The position numbers and the translations under genes are program-made. This document shows, piece by piece, positions 29,459 through 38,816 of a stretch of 64,000 nucleotides of DNA (its first letter is position 1; each line of letters opens with the position of its first letter). The notes under the pieces are model-generated. The model did no database searches, was not told the DNA's origin, and worked only from the letters and a program-made list of their open reading frames with translations. The stretch spans positions 1-64,000 of the forward strand of contig NZ_VWVM01000003.1 in the NCBI RefSeq assembly GCF_008632075.1, in the 5' to 3' direction. This stretch comes from Candidatus Pantoea gossypiicola (GTDB lineage Bacteria > Pseudomonadota > Gammaproteobacteria > Enterobacterales > Enterobacteriaceae).

Positions 29459-30505
29459 ATGAGCGATAAATTACGTGTTGGTCTGATCGGCTACGGCTTT
29501 GCCAGTAAAACGTTTCATGCCCCGCTGATTGCGGGAACGCCGGACGTCGAACTGGCCGCCATTTCCAGTAGCGACGCCAGCAAAGTCCACGCCGACTGGC
29601 CCGCCGTGAAGGTGGTGGCCGATCCTCAGGCGTTGCTGGACGATCCGACTCTGCAATTGATTGTTATTCCTACCCCCAACGATACGCACTTCCCGCTGGC
29701 TAAAGCGGCGCTGAATGCCGGTAAACATGTGGTGGTCGATAAGCCGTTTACCGTGACGTTGTCACAGGCACGTGAGCTGGATGCGCTGGCTAAAGCCAAA
29801 GGGCTGCTGCTGTCGGTATTCCATAACCGCCGCTGGGACAGTGACTTCCTGACGCTTAAATCCCTGCTTGAAGCTGGCTCACTCGGTGAAGTGCGCTATT
29901 TCGAATCGCATTTTGATCGCTTTCGTCTGGAAGTGCGCAATCGCTGGCGTGAAATGAAGGGCGCAGGCAGCGGGATCTGGTATGACCTGGGACCGCATCT
30001 GTTGGACCAGGCGCTTCAGCTGTTTGGCCCACCGGTCGCCATCCATGTTGACCTGGCCGAAATGCGTCCGGGCGCGCAGACTACTGACTACTTCCACGCC
30101 ACGCTGACTTATCCGCAGCGCCGCGTCGTGCTGCACGCCAGCATGCTGGTGGCGGCAGAATCCGCTCGTTACACCGTCCACGGCACGCGCGGCAGTTACG
30201 TTAAATATGGTCTGGATCCGCAGGAAGATCGCCTGAAGTCGGGCGACTTCCCGCCGCAGGAGGACTGGGGCTATGACATGCGCGATGGTACGCTGACGCT
30301 GGTTGAGGGCGACTCCCTGACCGAAACCACACAGCTGACCCAGCCGGGCAACTATCCGGCTTACTATGCGGGCATCCGCGATGCGATTGCCGGACGCGGT
30401 AATAATCCGGTGACGGCGGAAGAGGCGATTCAGGTGATGGAGCTGATTGAGCTGGGTCTGCAATCCGCCGAGAAACGCCAGACGATGTCGCTGAAGCGCG
30501 TCTGA
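29459..30505 (+). CDS. ydgJ: Gfo/Idh/MocA-family oxidoreductase YdgJ
   Basis: A 348-residue NAD(P)-dependent oxidoreductase. The Rossmann motif GLIGYGFASK is at about 8-17, the family active-site lysine in VVDKPF at about 93-98, and the second-domain helix with GIWYDLGPHLLDQA is clear. It is close to E. coli YdgJ along its length. The natural substrate is not known. In E. coli ydgJ sits between add and blr-cnu; here its add side is preserved, while the cnu side is interrupted by the sugar block. Confidence 0.92.
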   Translation: MSDKLRVGLIGYGFASKTFHAPLIAGTPDVELAAISSSDASKVHADWPAVKVVADPQALLDDPTLQLIVIPTPNDTHFPLAKAALNAGKHVVVDKPFTVTLSQARELDALAKAKGLLLSVFHNRRWDSDFLTLKSLLEAGSLGEVRYFESHFDRFRLEVRNRWREMKGAGSGIWYDLGPHLLDQALQLFGPPVAIHVDLAEMRPGAQTTDYFHATLTYPQRRVVLHASMLVAAESARYTVHGTRGSYVKYGLDPQEDRLKSGDFPPQEDWGYDMRDGTLTLVEGDSLTETTQLTQPGNYPAYYAGIRDAIAGRGNNPVTAEEAIQVMELIELGLQSAEKRQTMSLKRV

Positions 30506-30593
30506 TTGGTGAGTGTATAATGCAAAAGCAGAACGGGTCGAATATCCGGCCCGTAATGTTCGCGGAATCAGCGGTGAGATCGAGCCAGCGAAG

Positions 30594-30771
30594 GGAACAG
30601 GGTCAGATCGGAAAGTCGCAAAAGCCGCCATCCCTGGCTTGCTCGGCCCGCGCGATTACGCACCTCATCCCTGAGGTGCGCCCGTAGCCGGGCCAACGCG
30701 TTGCGTTGTTCAAAAACGCTCCCGGCGTTTTTGTCCCTTGCGCGGGACGCTTTCCTCCTCTGACCCTGTTT
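30594..30771. repeat. Structured intergenic repeat, copy 3
   Basis: Outer arms AACAGGGTCAGA (near 30596) and TCTGACCCTGTT (30760-30770) enclose several hairpins: GCCA-TCCC-TGGC (30627-30638), GCACCTCA-TCCC-TGAGGTGC (30660-30679), itself enclosed by GGCCCG/CGGGCC (30645-30650, 30689-30694), and CAAAAACGC-TCCCG-GCGTTTTTG (30711-30733). The tail GCGCGGGACGCTTTCCTCCTC is like that of the copy at 20559. Confidence 0.75.
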
Positions 30772-30833
30772 CCTGCGCGTTAAGCCTTTGCGTTGCTGTC
30801 AGAACTTCCGGGATTGGGTTTTGGCAGCAAAGT

Positions 30834-30862
30834 ATCGGGCCGGATTTCTGGCCCGTTTTTTA
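30834..30862 (+). terminator. Rho-independent terminator in the ydgJ-add gap
   Basis: CGGGCC, loop GGATTTCT, GGCCCG, then TTTTTTATT. It is oriented for ydgJ transcripts, or for anything started in the repeat element, and may also limit read-through against add. Confidence 0.75.
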
Positions 30863-30878
30863 TTCCTGATGCGGCAGA

Positions 30879-31874
30879 TTACTGCACGCGAGCGCGAATA
30901 GCCGCTTTCTCAGCGTCGCTGAGGAAGGCAATCGTCAGACCATTTTCCTGCGCCTGACGGATCTGTGCCGCGCTCAGACCGGCAGCCGGTGCGGCATGAT
31001 GATATTCATGCGCCAGTTCAATGCCCTGAACCGCGGGATCATCGGTATTGATGGTCGCCAGAATGCCATGCTCAAGGAAGGTCTTCAGCGGATGCTGCGC
31101 CAGTGAAGGCACGGTGCTGGTCTGGATGTTGGAGGTCAGGCAGGACTCAATACCAATATGGTGCTCCGCCAGGAAATCCATCAGCGCGCGATCTTCAATC
31201 GCTTTTACCCCGTGACCGATACGTTCTGCGCCCAGCTCACGAATCGCCTGCCAGATGCTCTCCGGGCCAGCCGCTTCGCCCGCATGCACGGTAACGCGGA
31301 AACCGGCATCGCGCGCCTGGGTAAAGTGACTCAGGAACTCGCTGCCCGGGAAGCCCAGCTCATCACCCGCCAGATCGACTGCGGTAATGTGATCGCGATG
31401 AGCCAGTAAACCTTCGAGTTCGGCAAGGCAGGCATCTTCGCCAAAGGTCCGGCTCATAATACCAATCAGACGCACGTCGATATCGTGCTGCTGACGGCCT
31501 GCGCGTACGCCGTCAATGACCGCTTCAACCACACCGGCAATGGGCAGGTTGTGGGTCATCGCCATATAACCGGGCGAAAAACGCAGTTCAGCGTAATGAA
31601 TGCCCGCGCGCGCGGCATCTTCGACATTTTCCTGCGCAATGCGGCGGCAGGCATCCAGATCGCCCAGCACTTTCACGCCCCAGTCGAGTTTCTGCAGGAA
31701 GCTCACCAGATCAGGTTCATTCTGGCCAACCTGTACATGCGGACGCAGCGTCTCCAGCGTTGATGCGGGCAGGGCGAGATTAAACTGGCGGCCTAAATCG
31801 AGAATGGTTTGTGCACGAATGTTGCCATCAAGGTGGCGGTGAATATCAGTCAGAGGAATTTTAGAATCGATCAT
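30879..31874 (-). CDS. add: Adenosine deaminase
   Basis: Add converts adenosine and deoxyadenosine to inosine and deoxyinosine in purine salvage. The 331-residue protein (E. coli 333) shows the zinc ligands His12 and His14 in DIHRHLDG, the third His in [10 protein letters not shown], the catalytic region [12 protein letters not shown], and the late Asp pair in TINTDDPAV. Context add-ydgJ is conserved with E. coli. Confidence 0.97.
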   Translation of the reverse strand: MIDSKIPLTDIHRHLDGNIRAQTILDLGRQFNLALPASTLETLRPHVQVGQNEPDLVSFLQKLDWGVKVLGDLDACRRIAQENVEDAARAGIHYAELRFSPGYMAMTHNLPIAGVVEAVIDGVRAGRQQHDIDVRLIGIMSRTFGEDACLAELEGLLAHRDHITAVDLAGDELGFPGSEFLSHFTQARDAGFRVTVHAGEAAGPESIWQAIRELGAERIGHGVKAIEDRALMDFLAEHHIGIESCLTSNIQTSTVPSLAQHPLKTFLEHGILATINTDDPAVQGIELAHEYHHAAPAAGLSAAQIRQAQENGLTIAFLSDAEKAAIRARVQ

Positions 31875-32010
31875 GGCGCACTCGCTGAGTTGTCGGTGAA
31901 GTGCAGAGCATTATAAAAATATCTTGCGCAACCACGCCAGTTATTTGCGCAACAGCCGCACCGGATGCTGCTTAATTGCCCATAACCGGCGGGCAAATCA
32001 GCGGTCAGGC

Positions 32011-32040
32011 ATAAAAAAAGCGACCCGAAGGTCGCCTTTG
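32011..32040 (-). terminator. Terminator of the manA/ydgA side
   Basis: On the minus strand AGGCGACC, loop TTCG, GGTCGCT is followed by seven T. It is about 15 bases after the ydgA stop codon. Confidence 0.85.
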
Positions 32041-32054
32041 ATGGAAGACAGCGC

Positions 32055-33554
32055 TTACTGCGGCATGCCTTCGCTGGTCGGCATACCCAGCATGTAGCGG
32101 GACATAAACTGTTCCAGCGTCATCTTGTCGCCGTTCATGTTCACCTGACCGTTGGTGTACTGCAGGCTGGTCACGATGTTGTTATCCTGCTGCTGAGTCA
32201 GGCGGAACATCTGACCCATCGCCGCCAGACCTTTCACCTGCTGATCCGCCAGCTTCTGTGCGTCATCCGCCTGATACCCCTCAGCCAGACCCACTTTGTG
32301 CATGGTTTCAGTCGCCATCGGCATATTGATGACCAGCTTGCTGTCCAGGCTTTTCAGTACCCGATCAACCATAGCGCTCAAAGTCTGGGCTTCACCAGTA
32401 ACGGCAGAAGGGTCGTTGAAGCTGGCCGTCAGATTAAAGGTGCTTTCACCTTTGTCATTCTTCCAGCTCAGCGGAGCGATGCTGATGGATGGCGAGCCTT
32501 TTAGCAGCATCGGCAGATTGGCCATCAGAATCTGATGCACGCCTGCCTGATAGCGGATAGGATCTTCTGCAACGCCAGGCTGGGTCAGCAGTTCCTGCAT
32601 CTGTTGGTTATAACGATCGGAGAACGCTTTGACCGCCTGCGCATCAAACTGAGACAGCTTCATCTTAAGCGCAGCCTGACCGAAGTCCTGCTTCTGCAGC
32701 TGAACGCTTTCCACTTTGTAATCAATATCGCCGCCAATTTTACCGGCGCTGTTGTCGAAAGAGGAGGTGCCTTTCATTTTGTGCAGCGTCAGGGCGTCCT
32801 GACCATTAATGCTGGCATTCACCTTCTCAATATCGACCGACTGATCGCCGATGCGCACGCCTTCCGGGCTGAGGTGCGTGTTACCGCTCAGCTTCAGACC
32901 ATTGACAGTGAACAGTACCGGCTGGCCCATCTCATTTTTACTGGTGAGCGCGAGACTATCCACATCGCTGTCCAGCGACACTTTATCGCCTTTATTATCG
33001 GCGCTGACGTTGAAGGTGCCGCCATTAGTGGCAAAACGCTCGCCGGTTTGCGCATTCTGATAGTCAACCGGCAGAACACGAAGTGCGGTATCGGTAGCAC
33101 CGCTGTAGCCGATGCGGGTGTCGGCGCTAATCAGCGATTTATTGCCGGTCAGCTCAAACAGCTTCTTCACCGCATCGGTGTTAGCCAGTTCGGTATGAAC
33201 GGATGCCATGCTCGGGATCAGATTGAAATGCTTCAGCTGCGCAAACGGGAAAGGGCCATGATCGATGGTTTCATTCAGGATGATGCTCTGACCCGGCTTC
33301 AGCAGCGGATTATCTTCCGTCTGCGAATTGGCCTGAACCACCAGATTCACTTTGCTGCTGAACACGCCGCGCTGATAGTCCTGATAGCTGATCTTCAGTC
33401 GACTGTTAGGGGCATAAGCGTTCAGCTGTGCATTGGCGTTCTGCACCAGCTCATCCCTGTGGCTTTCAATTTGCTTGCCGGTGAACCACGCCGCACCCGT
33501 CCAGACTACGCCCAGTGCGATGATGACACCTACGGCAACATTGGTCTTTTTCAT
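32055..33554 (-). CDS. ydgA: YdgA family protein (DUF945)
   Basis: A 499-residue envelope protein (E. coli YdgA 502). One N-terminal helix (MKKTNVAVGVIIALGVVWTGAAWFTG) anchors it; the rest is a long periplasmic region rich in beta strands. HGPFPFAQLKHFNLIPSMAS and SISIAPLSWKNDKGES are family hallmarks. E. coli YdgA is abundant in the cell envelope, but its role is not defined. It lies downstream of manA on the same strand, as in E. coli; the uid genes that follow in E. coli are absent. Confidence 0.92.
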   Translation of the reverse strand: MKKTNVAVGVIIALGVVWTGAAWFTGKQIESHRDELVQNANAQLNAYAPNSRLKISYQDYQRGVFSSKVNLVVQANSQTEDNPLLKPGQSIILNETIDHGPFPFAQLKHFNLIPSMASVHTELANTDAVKKLFELTGNKSLISADTRIGYSGATDTALRVLPVDYQNAQTGERFATNGGTFNVSADNKGDKVSLDSDVDSLALTSKNEMGQPVLFTVNGLKLSGNTHLSPEGVRIGDQSVDIEKVNASINGQDALTLHKMKGTSSFDNSAGKIGGDIDYKVESVQLQKQDFGQAALKMKLSQFDAQAVKAFSDRYNQQMQELLTQPGVAEDPIRYQAGVHQILMANLPMLLKGSPSISIAPLSWKNDKGESTFNLTASFNDPSAVTGEAQTLSAMVDRVLKSLDSKLVINMPMATETMHKVGLAEGYQADDAQKLADQQVKGLAAMGQMFRLTQQQDNNIVTSLQYTNGQVNMNGDKMTLEQFMSRYMLGMPTSEGMPQ

Positions 33555-33677
33555 TGCTGATTCGTCCTTATCCTTGAGTCCGCTTATGCCGCAGGTTAAC
33601 CCCAGCGACCGAAGAAAAACGCCCGCAGGCGTTTAAAAGCTAATAGGTTGAAATAATAGCAGTTAACAGGGATTCCG

Positions 33678-34862
33678 TCAGCCGCGCAGCCCTAAGTCGT
33701 TAAATACCCGCGCCAGCCGGCCCGCACCGGCGACTGTTACCGGCGATTCGCTGGCGGCAATAAAGCAGGATTCACCCGGTTTCAGCGTCAGTTGCTGGTC
33801 GTCTTTGGCGATAACCGCCTGGCCTTCGATGCAGAACAGCAGGGCAGCGCTCTGCTGCGCCAGCGATTGCGGTTCTGCGTTCAGGCTATGGATGGCAAAG
33901 GCGAAATCTTCGACCGGAATCGGGAAGCGCAGCGCATGACCCTGTTGCTCTGGCTTCGTCAGCAGCGAGCTGGCAGGCTTCTCCTCAAACTTCAGGTTGG
34001 CCATCAGCTCGTCGATATCGATATATTTCGGGGTTAAACCGGCCCGCAATACGTTATCAGAGTTGGCCATCACCTCCAGCGCCACGCCTTTCAGATACGC
34101 GTGCGGGGTTTCAGCGTAGAGGAACATCGCCTCGCCGGGCTGCAGGGTGATGACATTCAGCAGCAGCGGTGAAAACAGGCCGCTGTCGTCAGGATACTCT
34201 GCCGCAATCATGCGAATGGTTTCCCACGGCTCGCCCTGCTGCGCATCAAGTGCGGATTTCAGCACACCCAGCGCCAGCGATTTCGCCTCGCCCTCCAGTG
34301 ACAGCAGGGTAGAGAAGAGCGCAGCCAGCGTCTCCTGATCGGGATGCTGCAGAAAATGGGCAATCTGAGGATGTGCGCCCGCGACCGGCTCCAGCAGTGA
34401 GACCATCTGCGTCAGCGTGCGAAAACCGTTCATCGCCTGAAAGGGCGTCAGCGCATAGACCAGCTCCGGCTTGTGGTTAGCATCTTTATAGTTGCGCTCG
34501 GCTGCTGTCAGCGGGATCCCCGCCGCATTCTCACGGGCAAAGCCCACTTCGGCCGCACGTTTGCTGGGATGGACCTGAATCGACAGGGGCTGATCGGCAC
34601 ACAGCACTTTGAACAGGAAGGGCAGTTCACCAAAGCGCTGTGACACCGCGTCGCCCAGCATCGCGGCGGGCGCGGCATCAATCACGTCGCGTAAGGAACG
34701 CTCGCGGCCCTGATCCATCACAGTTGAGGGACTTTTCGGATGTGCGCCCATCCACAGCTCTGCCATCGGCAGACCCTCGGGGTTGGCAATCCCATACAGC
34801 TCAGTCAATGCCGTTTTGCTGCCCCATGCGTAATTTTGCAGCGAATTGTTCATTTTTTGCAT
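33678..34862 (-). CDS. manA: Mannose-6-phosphate isomerase, class I
   Basis: ManA interconverts mannose 6-phosphate and fructose 6-phosphate, feeding mannose catabolism and GDP-mannose synthesis. The protein is 394 residues from ATG 34862 (E. coli 391). The cupin zinc region reads LSIQVHPSK and NHKPELVYALTPF, and the active-site block NSDNVLRAGLTPKYID is present. I chose the start by alignment with MQKLINSVQNYAWGSK and by AAGGGTT upstream. It is divergent from fumC; fumA, which lies between them in E. coli, is missing. Confidence 0.96.
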   Translation of the reverse strand: MQKMNNSLQNYAWGSKTALTELYGIANPEGLPMAELWMGAHPKSPSTVMDQGRERSLRDVIDAAPAAMLGDAVSQRFGELPFLFKVLCADQPLSIQVHPSKRAAEVGFARENAAGIPLTAAERNYKDANHKPELVYALTPFQAMNGFRTLTQMVSLLEPVAGAHPQIAHFLQHPDQETLAALFSTLLSLEGEAKSLALGVLKSALDAQQGEPWETIRMIAAEYPDDSGLFSPLLLNVITLQPGEAMFLYAETPHAYLKGVALEVMANSDNVLRAGLTPKYIDIDELMANLKFEEKPASSLLTKPEQQGHALRFPIPVEDFAFAIHSLNAEPQSLAQQSAALLFCIEGQAVIAKDDQQLTLKPGESCFIAASESPVTVAGAGRLARVFNDLGLRG

Positions 34863-35061
34863 TGTATAACCCTTTTTCACGGGAAATTATTGCGGCTATT
34901 AAAGCAGAAACTACCGGTAAAAATACATATCCAGCGCAAAAGGACGCTAAGCTCTGATAATGTTAAATTATTGTGTATCAGTATCCTGACCGCCGGGTTA
35001 TCGGATGCGATGACAGAACGGGCGATCATTCTTTTAAAAAACAGGTGAAGGAGACGTATTC

Positions 35062-36459
35062 ATGGCAGCCAATCGCATTGAGAAAGATTCAATGGGCCCC
35101 ATCGATGTACCGGCAGACAAACTGTGGGGGGCGCAGACGCAGCGTTCACTGGAACACTTCCGTATCTCAACCGAAAAAATGCCGACCGCGCTGGTGCATG
35201 CGCTGGCATTGACCAAACGCGCGGCGGCCAGCGTCAACCGCGATCTCGGACTGCTGCCCACTGACCGCGCGGATGCGATTGTCAGCGCGGCGGATGAAGT
35301 GCTGGCGGATAAGCATGCGGACGAGTTCCCGCTGGCGATCTGGCAGACCGGCTCCGGCACCCAGACCAACATGAACATGAATGAGGTGCTGGCGAACCGC
35401 GCGAGCGAAATCCTCGGCGGGGAGCGTGGGATGTCGCGCCTGGTCCATCCCAACGACGATGTGAACAAGAGCCAGAGCTCCAACGACGTCTTCCCGACGG
35501 CGATGCATGTTGCCGCCGTGATCGCGCTGCGCGAACAGTTAATCCCTCAGATTCAGGTACTGAAAAACACGCTGAGCCAGAAGTCTGACGCCTTTAAAGA
35601 CATCGTTAAGATTGGTCGTACTCACCTGCAGGATGCGACGCCGCTGACGCTGGGCCAGGAGATTTCAGGCTGGGTGGCGATGCTGGAGCATAACCTGAAG
35701 CATATCGAACAGAGCATTCCGCACGTGGCGGAACTGGCGCTGGGCGGAACCGCGGTGGGCACCGGTCTGAATACCCATCCTGAATATGCAGTGCGCGTGG
35801 CGAAGGCGCTGGCCGATCTGACGCAGCAGCCATTTGTCACCGCACCAAATAAGTTTGAGGCACTGGCAACCTGTGATGCGCTGGTGCATGCGCATGGCGC
35901 GCTGAAAGGGCTGGCCGCCTCGCTGATGAAAATCGCCAACGACGTACGCTGGCTCTCTTCCGGCCCGCGTTGCGGCATCGGCGAAATCGCCATTCCGGAA
36001 AACGAACCTGGTAGCTCCATTATGCCGGGCAAAGTCAACCCAACGCAGTGTGAAGCGATGACCATGCTTTGCTGTCAGGTGATGGGTAATGACGTGGCGA
36101 TCAACATGGGCGGCGCGTCGGGTAACTTTGAGCTTAACGTCTTCCGTCCGATGGTGATCCATAACTTCCTGCAATCGATTCGCCTGCTGGCGGACGGCAT
36201 GGACAGCTTTAACCATCATTGCGCCGTCGGCATTGAGCCGGTGCGTGAGCGCATCGATCAACTGCTCAACGAATCACTGATGCTGGTGACCGCGCTGAAC
36301 ACCCACATCGGCTATGACAAAGCGGCTGAGATTGCCAAGAAGGCACACAAAGAGGGGCTGACGCTGAAGGGTTCGGCGCTGAAGCTGGGCTATCTGACCG
36401 AAGAGGAGTTTGATGCCTGGGTCCGTCCGGAAGAGATGGTCGGCAGCATGAAGTCGTAA
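35062..36459 (+). CDS. fumC: Fumarate hydratase class II
   Basis: FumC is the oxygen-stable, iron-free fumarase of the TCA cycle, induced by superoxide through SoxRS in E. coli. The 465-residue protein (E. coli 467) has the superfamily signature [17 protein letters not shown] containing the catalytic serine, as well as [11 protein letters not shown] and the [10 protein letters not shown] block. GAAGGAGACG precedes the ATG. A strong terminator follows. Confidence 0.97.
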   Translation: MAANRIEKDSMGPIDVPADKLWGAQTQRSLEHFRISTEKMPTALVHALALTKRAAASVNRDLGLLPTDRADAIVSAADEVLADKHADEFPLAIWQTGSGTQTNMNMNEVLANRASEILGGERGMSRLVHPNDDVNKSQSSNDVFPTAMHVAAVIALREQLIPQIQVLKNTLSQKSDAFKDIVKIGRTHLQDATPLTLGQEISGWVAMLEHNLKHIEQSIPHVAELALGGTAVGTGLNTHPEYAVRVAKALADLTQQPFVTAPNKFEALATCDALVHAHGALKGLAASLMKIANDVRWLSSGPRCGIGEIAIPENEPGSSIMPGKVNPTQCEAMTMLCCQVMGNDVAINMGGASGNFELNVFRPMVIHNFLQSIRLLADGMDSFNHHCAVGIEPVRERIDQLLNESLMLVTALNTHIGYDKAAEIAKKAHKEGLTLKGSALKLGYLTEEEFDAWVRPEEMVGSMKS

Positions 36460-36477
36460 GGTCAGCCATAAGGAACA

Positions 36478-36504
36478 GGCCAGCGGATGCTGGCCTTTTT
36501 TTAT
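36478..36504 (+). terminator. Terminator between fumC and tus
   Basis: GGCCAGC, loop GGAT, GCTGGCC and TTTTTTT. It sits between the two convergent genes and overlaps the last codon region of tus. Confidence 0.85.
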
Positions 36505-37430
36505 ATCGGGCAATCGACCCACAGATGCAGTCGGGGTATCAGCAGATTAAGCGGTTCAGCGGCGGGTTTATGACGATGCGTGATGTTATCGGCATCGTAA
36601 TTGAGCAACTCGCCCAGCACCGGAACCTGAGTGCGATCACGACAGATCACCAGAATCGGTGACGGGCAGGCCAGCTGGGTCTGCTTTTGTTCATCCGCGC
36701 GCCAGACGCGTGCCACCGGCTGGACTTTCACCGGACGCTTGATTTTCAGTCGTGCCGAGGCGGGCAGGGCGCGCACGCTTGCCAGCTCCTCCTGCACTTT
36801 TTCCGCCCACTGTTCGCGTGACCAGGGTGCCTTCGCGCGCCCCGACTTCAGACTTTTTTCCAGCTGGGCGATCACCTCTTCGCGCTTGAGATTTTTAATG
36901 ATGTGCTTGTTGGCCCAGCCAAAACGCAGGCTGTCAGGAGCGCTGAGCAGGGTGATCGTGCGATAGGCATTCAGGGTAATCAGGCCGCGTAAATGCTGGT
37001 GGACGAACTCAAAACGCGCTTCGCTCGGCAGGCCCGAGTCCACCGTGATCAACTGCTCCAGCCGGGCTTTCAGCTGGTTGATGAGGTCGACCAGCGAGCC
37101 GATCTCCGCTTCGCGCTGTTCATCACATTCGATACAGAGCGCGCCGGGTAAGCGCACGGCTGCCTTGGTGCTCAGCTGTTCAGACTGATGCTGCATAAAC
37201 AGGCGGCAATAGTGGTCAAGTGCCATCTTCAACGCGCGCTCACCGAGATGCTGCTCAACGGCAATCTGAGTTATCGCTTCATGTTCACGGCCTTTCACCA
37301 CCGGCGGCAGGCTGAAGACGCGGGCGATGAGCAACGGCTGCGCCTCAATCTGCTGACGGAGCGCGCCCAGCGCCAGTTCCAGGTCGTTTACACACTGATG
37401 CATATCAGCCACTAAGTCGTAGCGCGTCAT
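36501..37430 (-). CDS. tus: Replication terminus site-binding protein Tus
   Basis: Tus binds Ter sites as a monomer and stops the replicative helicase from one side. The protein has 309 residues, exactly the E. coli length. Regions RFGWANKHIIKNLKREEVIAQLEK and the C-terminal HRHKPAAEPLNLLIPRLHLWV belong to the DNA-clamping parts. A good Ter core lies 66 bases upstream of the start, and a degenerate copy lies 13 bases upstream, so Tus should repress its own gene as in E. coli. Its presence places the window in the terminus half of the chromosome. Confidence 0.96.
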   Translation of the reverse strand: MTRYDLVADMHQCVNDLELALGALRQQIEAQPLLIARVFSLPPVVKGREHEAITQIAVEQHLGERALKMALDHYCRLFMQHQSEQLSTKAAVRLPGALCIECDEQREAEIGSLVDLINQLKARLEQLITVDSGLPSEARFEFVHQHLRGLITLNAYRTITLLSAPDSLRFGWANKHIIKNLKREEVIAQLEKSLKSGRAKAPWSREQWAEKVQEELASVRALPASARLKIKRPVKVQPVARVWRADEQKQTQLACPSPILVICRDRTQVPVLGELLNYDADNITHRHKPAAEPLNLLIPRLHLWVDCPI

Positions 37431-37442
37431 GTTGTGCCTCCA

Positions 37443-37456
37443 TAGTTACAACGTCC
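37443..37456 (-). other. Degenerate second Ter-like site next to the tus start
   Basis: TAGTTACAACGTCC matches the core TAGTTACAACATAC at 12 of 14 positions, in the same orientation as the perfect site 53 bases away. On the minus strand it keeps the G (cytosine on the other strand) that locks the fork-blocking side. It lies 13-26 bases upstream of the tus ATG, so a bound Tus would also cover the leader region. Confidence 0.5.
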
Positions 37457-37495
37457 ACAATGTGGCAGAAGCCTGCCAGGGATGCAAGCTCTTTA

Positions 37496-37509
37496 TAGTT
37501 ACAACATAC
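37496..37509 (-). other. Ter site (replication fork trap) in the tus promoter region
   Basis: On the minus strand GTATGTTGTAACTA is identical to the core of E. coli TerB (AATAAGTATGTTGTAACTAA). In E. coli TerB also lies just upstream of tus and represses it. From the known polarity, forks that move towards lower coordinates here should be arrested, while those moving the other way pass. Confidence 0.9.
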
Positions 37510-37616
37510 TATTATTGTCACAATAAAAATCGTGCGGCCTGCCGGGCGGTCCAGTGAAATGAGCGTCACGCATTCTGGCTTCTGGCAGAACATGTTATAA
37601 AAAGGTTCGCCTGCTA

Positions 37617-38816
37617 ATGAAGAGATCGCCTGTGAGTCAGAACAATAAACCCGGTATCGCCGCCATTTTTACTCTGGGCCTGGTGCAGATCCTCTCCTGG
37701 GGAGGGTCGTTCTACCTGATGGCGGTGATGGCGAACCCGATTGCAGCTGAGACGGGCTGGTCGCAGCAGTGGATCTACGGCGCGCTCTCGACGGGGATAC
37801 TGGTGTCAGGCCTGCTGTCACCGCTGGCTGGCAGGCTTATCGCCCGTACCTGTGGTCGTCTGCTGCTGGCGCTGAGCGGTCTGGTAATGGCGGTGGGGCT
37901 GGTGATGATGGCGGTCAGCGACTCGCTGCCGCTGTTTCTGTTTGCCTGGGTGATTATCGGCATCGGTATGGCGATGGGCCTTTATGATGCTCTGTTCGCT
38001 ACACTCGGCACCTGCTATGGCGGTCAGGCGCGTTCAGCGATCACCGGTATTACGCTGATTTCAGGCTTCTGTACCACGCTGGTCTGGCCCGGCACAGCGT
38101 TGCTGATTCATGGATTCGGCTGGCGGGATGCGTCACTGATTATTGCGGCAATGATGGTGGTCTGCGTGCTGCCTGCCTATCTGTTTGCTTTACCGGCGAG
38201 CCATGCTAAGCCGCCTGCGAAAAGGGTGGTTAGACAGTCTGCTACGCCGGAGATTGAACCTGCGCTGTTCTGGCTGCTGTGCGCCATTTTTACCCTCGCG
38301 TCGGTGATCATGACGGCGATTTCCGTGCAGCTTATCGCCCTGTTGCAGGCGAGTGGCCATACGCTGACGTCGGCGCTGGCGATCAGCGCTGTGCTCGGCC
38401 CGTGTCAGGTAGGCTCGCGCATCGTCGATATTGTATTCAAACGCAGTCATCCGATCCGCACGACCTTTTTTTCTGTCGGGCTGGTGGCGCTGGGCCTGCT
38501 ATTGCTGGCACTGTTTCCGCAGATGGCGCTGCTGAGCATGGTCCTGTATGGCGCAGGTAATGGCTTACGCGCCATCGTGCGCGGAACTTTACCGCTGGCG
38601 ATGGTCAAACCAGAGTCATACGCAATTGTGGTGGGTAAAATGGCCCGCCCGGCGCTAATGGGACAGGCACTGACGCCGCTGATGGGTGGATATGTGTTTG
38701 AAAAGATGGGAGCATCGGCGACGCTATGGTTGCTTTGCGCTTTAGCAATCTTTAACGTGGTGCTGGTTATGGCGCTAAAGCAGCGATTACCGGCGGCAGC
38801 GGTCACCACCGCATGA
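37617..38816 (+). CDS. MFS transporter, substrate unknown
   Basis: A 399-residue membrane protein with 12 helices, starting with LGLVQILSWGGSFYLMAVMANPIAAETGWSQQW. This early motif (SWG.S.Y) is common in a CynX/YnfM-like group of 12-helix MFS exporters, but I cannot name a substrate. The ATG at 37617 has AAGG ten bases upstream; a GTG five codons later is the alternative. It lies between tus and an Rrf2 regulator on the same strand; whether the regulator controls it is open. Confidence 0.75.
   Translation: MKRSPVSQNNKPGIAAIFTLGLVQILSWGGSFYLMAVMANPIAAETGWSQQWIYGALSTGILVSGLLSPLAGRLIARTCGRLLLALSGLVMAVGLVMMAVSDSLPLFLFAWVIIGIGMAMGLYDALFATLGTCYGGQARSAITGITLISGFCTTLVWPGTALLIHGFGWRDASLIIAAMMVVCVLPAYLFALPASHAKPPAKRVVRQSATPEIEPALFWLLCAIFTLASVIMTAISVQLIALLQASGHTLTSALAISAVLGPCQVGSRIVDIVFKRSHPIRTTFFSVGLVALGLLLLALFPQMALLSMVLYGAGNGLRAIVRGTLPLAMVKPESYAIVVGKMARPALMGQALTPLMGGYVFEKMGASATLWLLCALAIFNVVLVMALKQRLPAAAVTTA

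Larger units (their letters stand above)
30506..30878. other. Intergenic region between ydgJ and add, filled by a multi-hairpin element
   Basis: No gene is supported in these 373 bases. They hold the largest structured repeat of the window (30594-30771) and a plus-strand terminator at 30834-30862. Sequence just after ydgJ (ACGGG...CCCGT at about 30533-30554) resembles part of that terminator stem, as if the element had split an older terminator. Confidence 0.55.

Noticed and set aside
32535..33560. 341-codon frame antisense to ydgA
   Set aside because: It mirrors ydgA almost exactly, has no ribosome-binding site and shows no recognisable family. In GC-rich genes the antisense frame is often open because of codon bias.
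37470..37495. Further structured-repeat copy near tus, from GCCAGGGATGC
   Set aside because: The CAGGGATG apex is there, but the flanks do not pair, so there is no hairpin.
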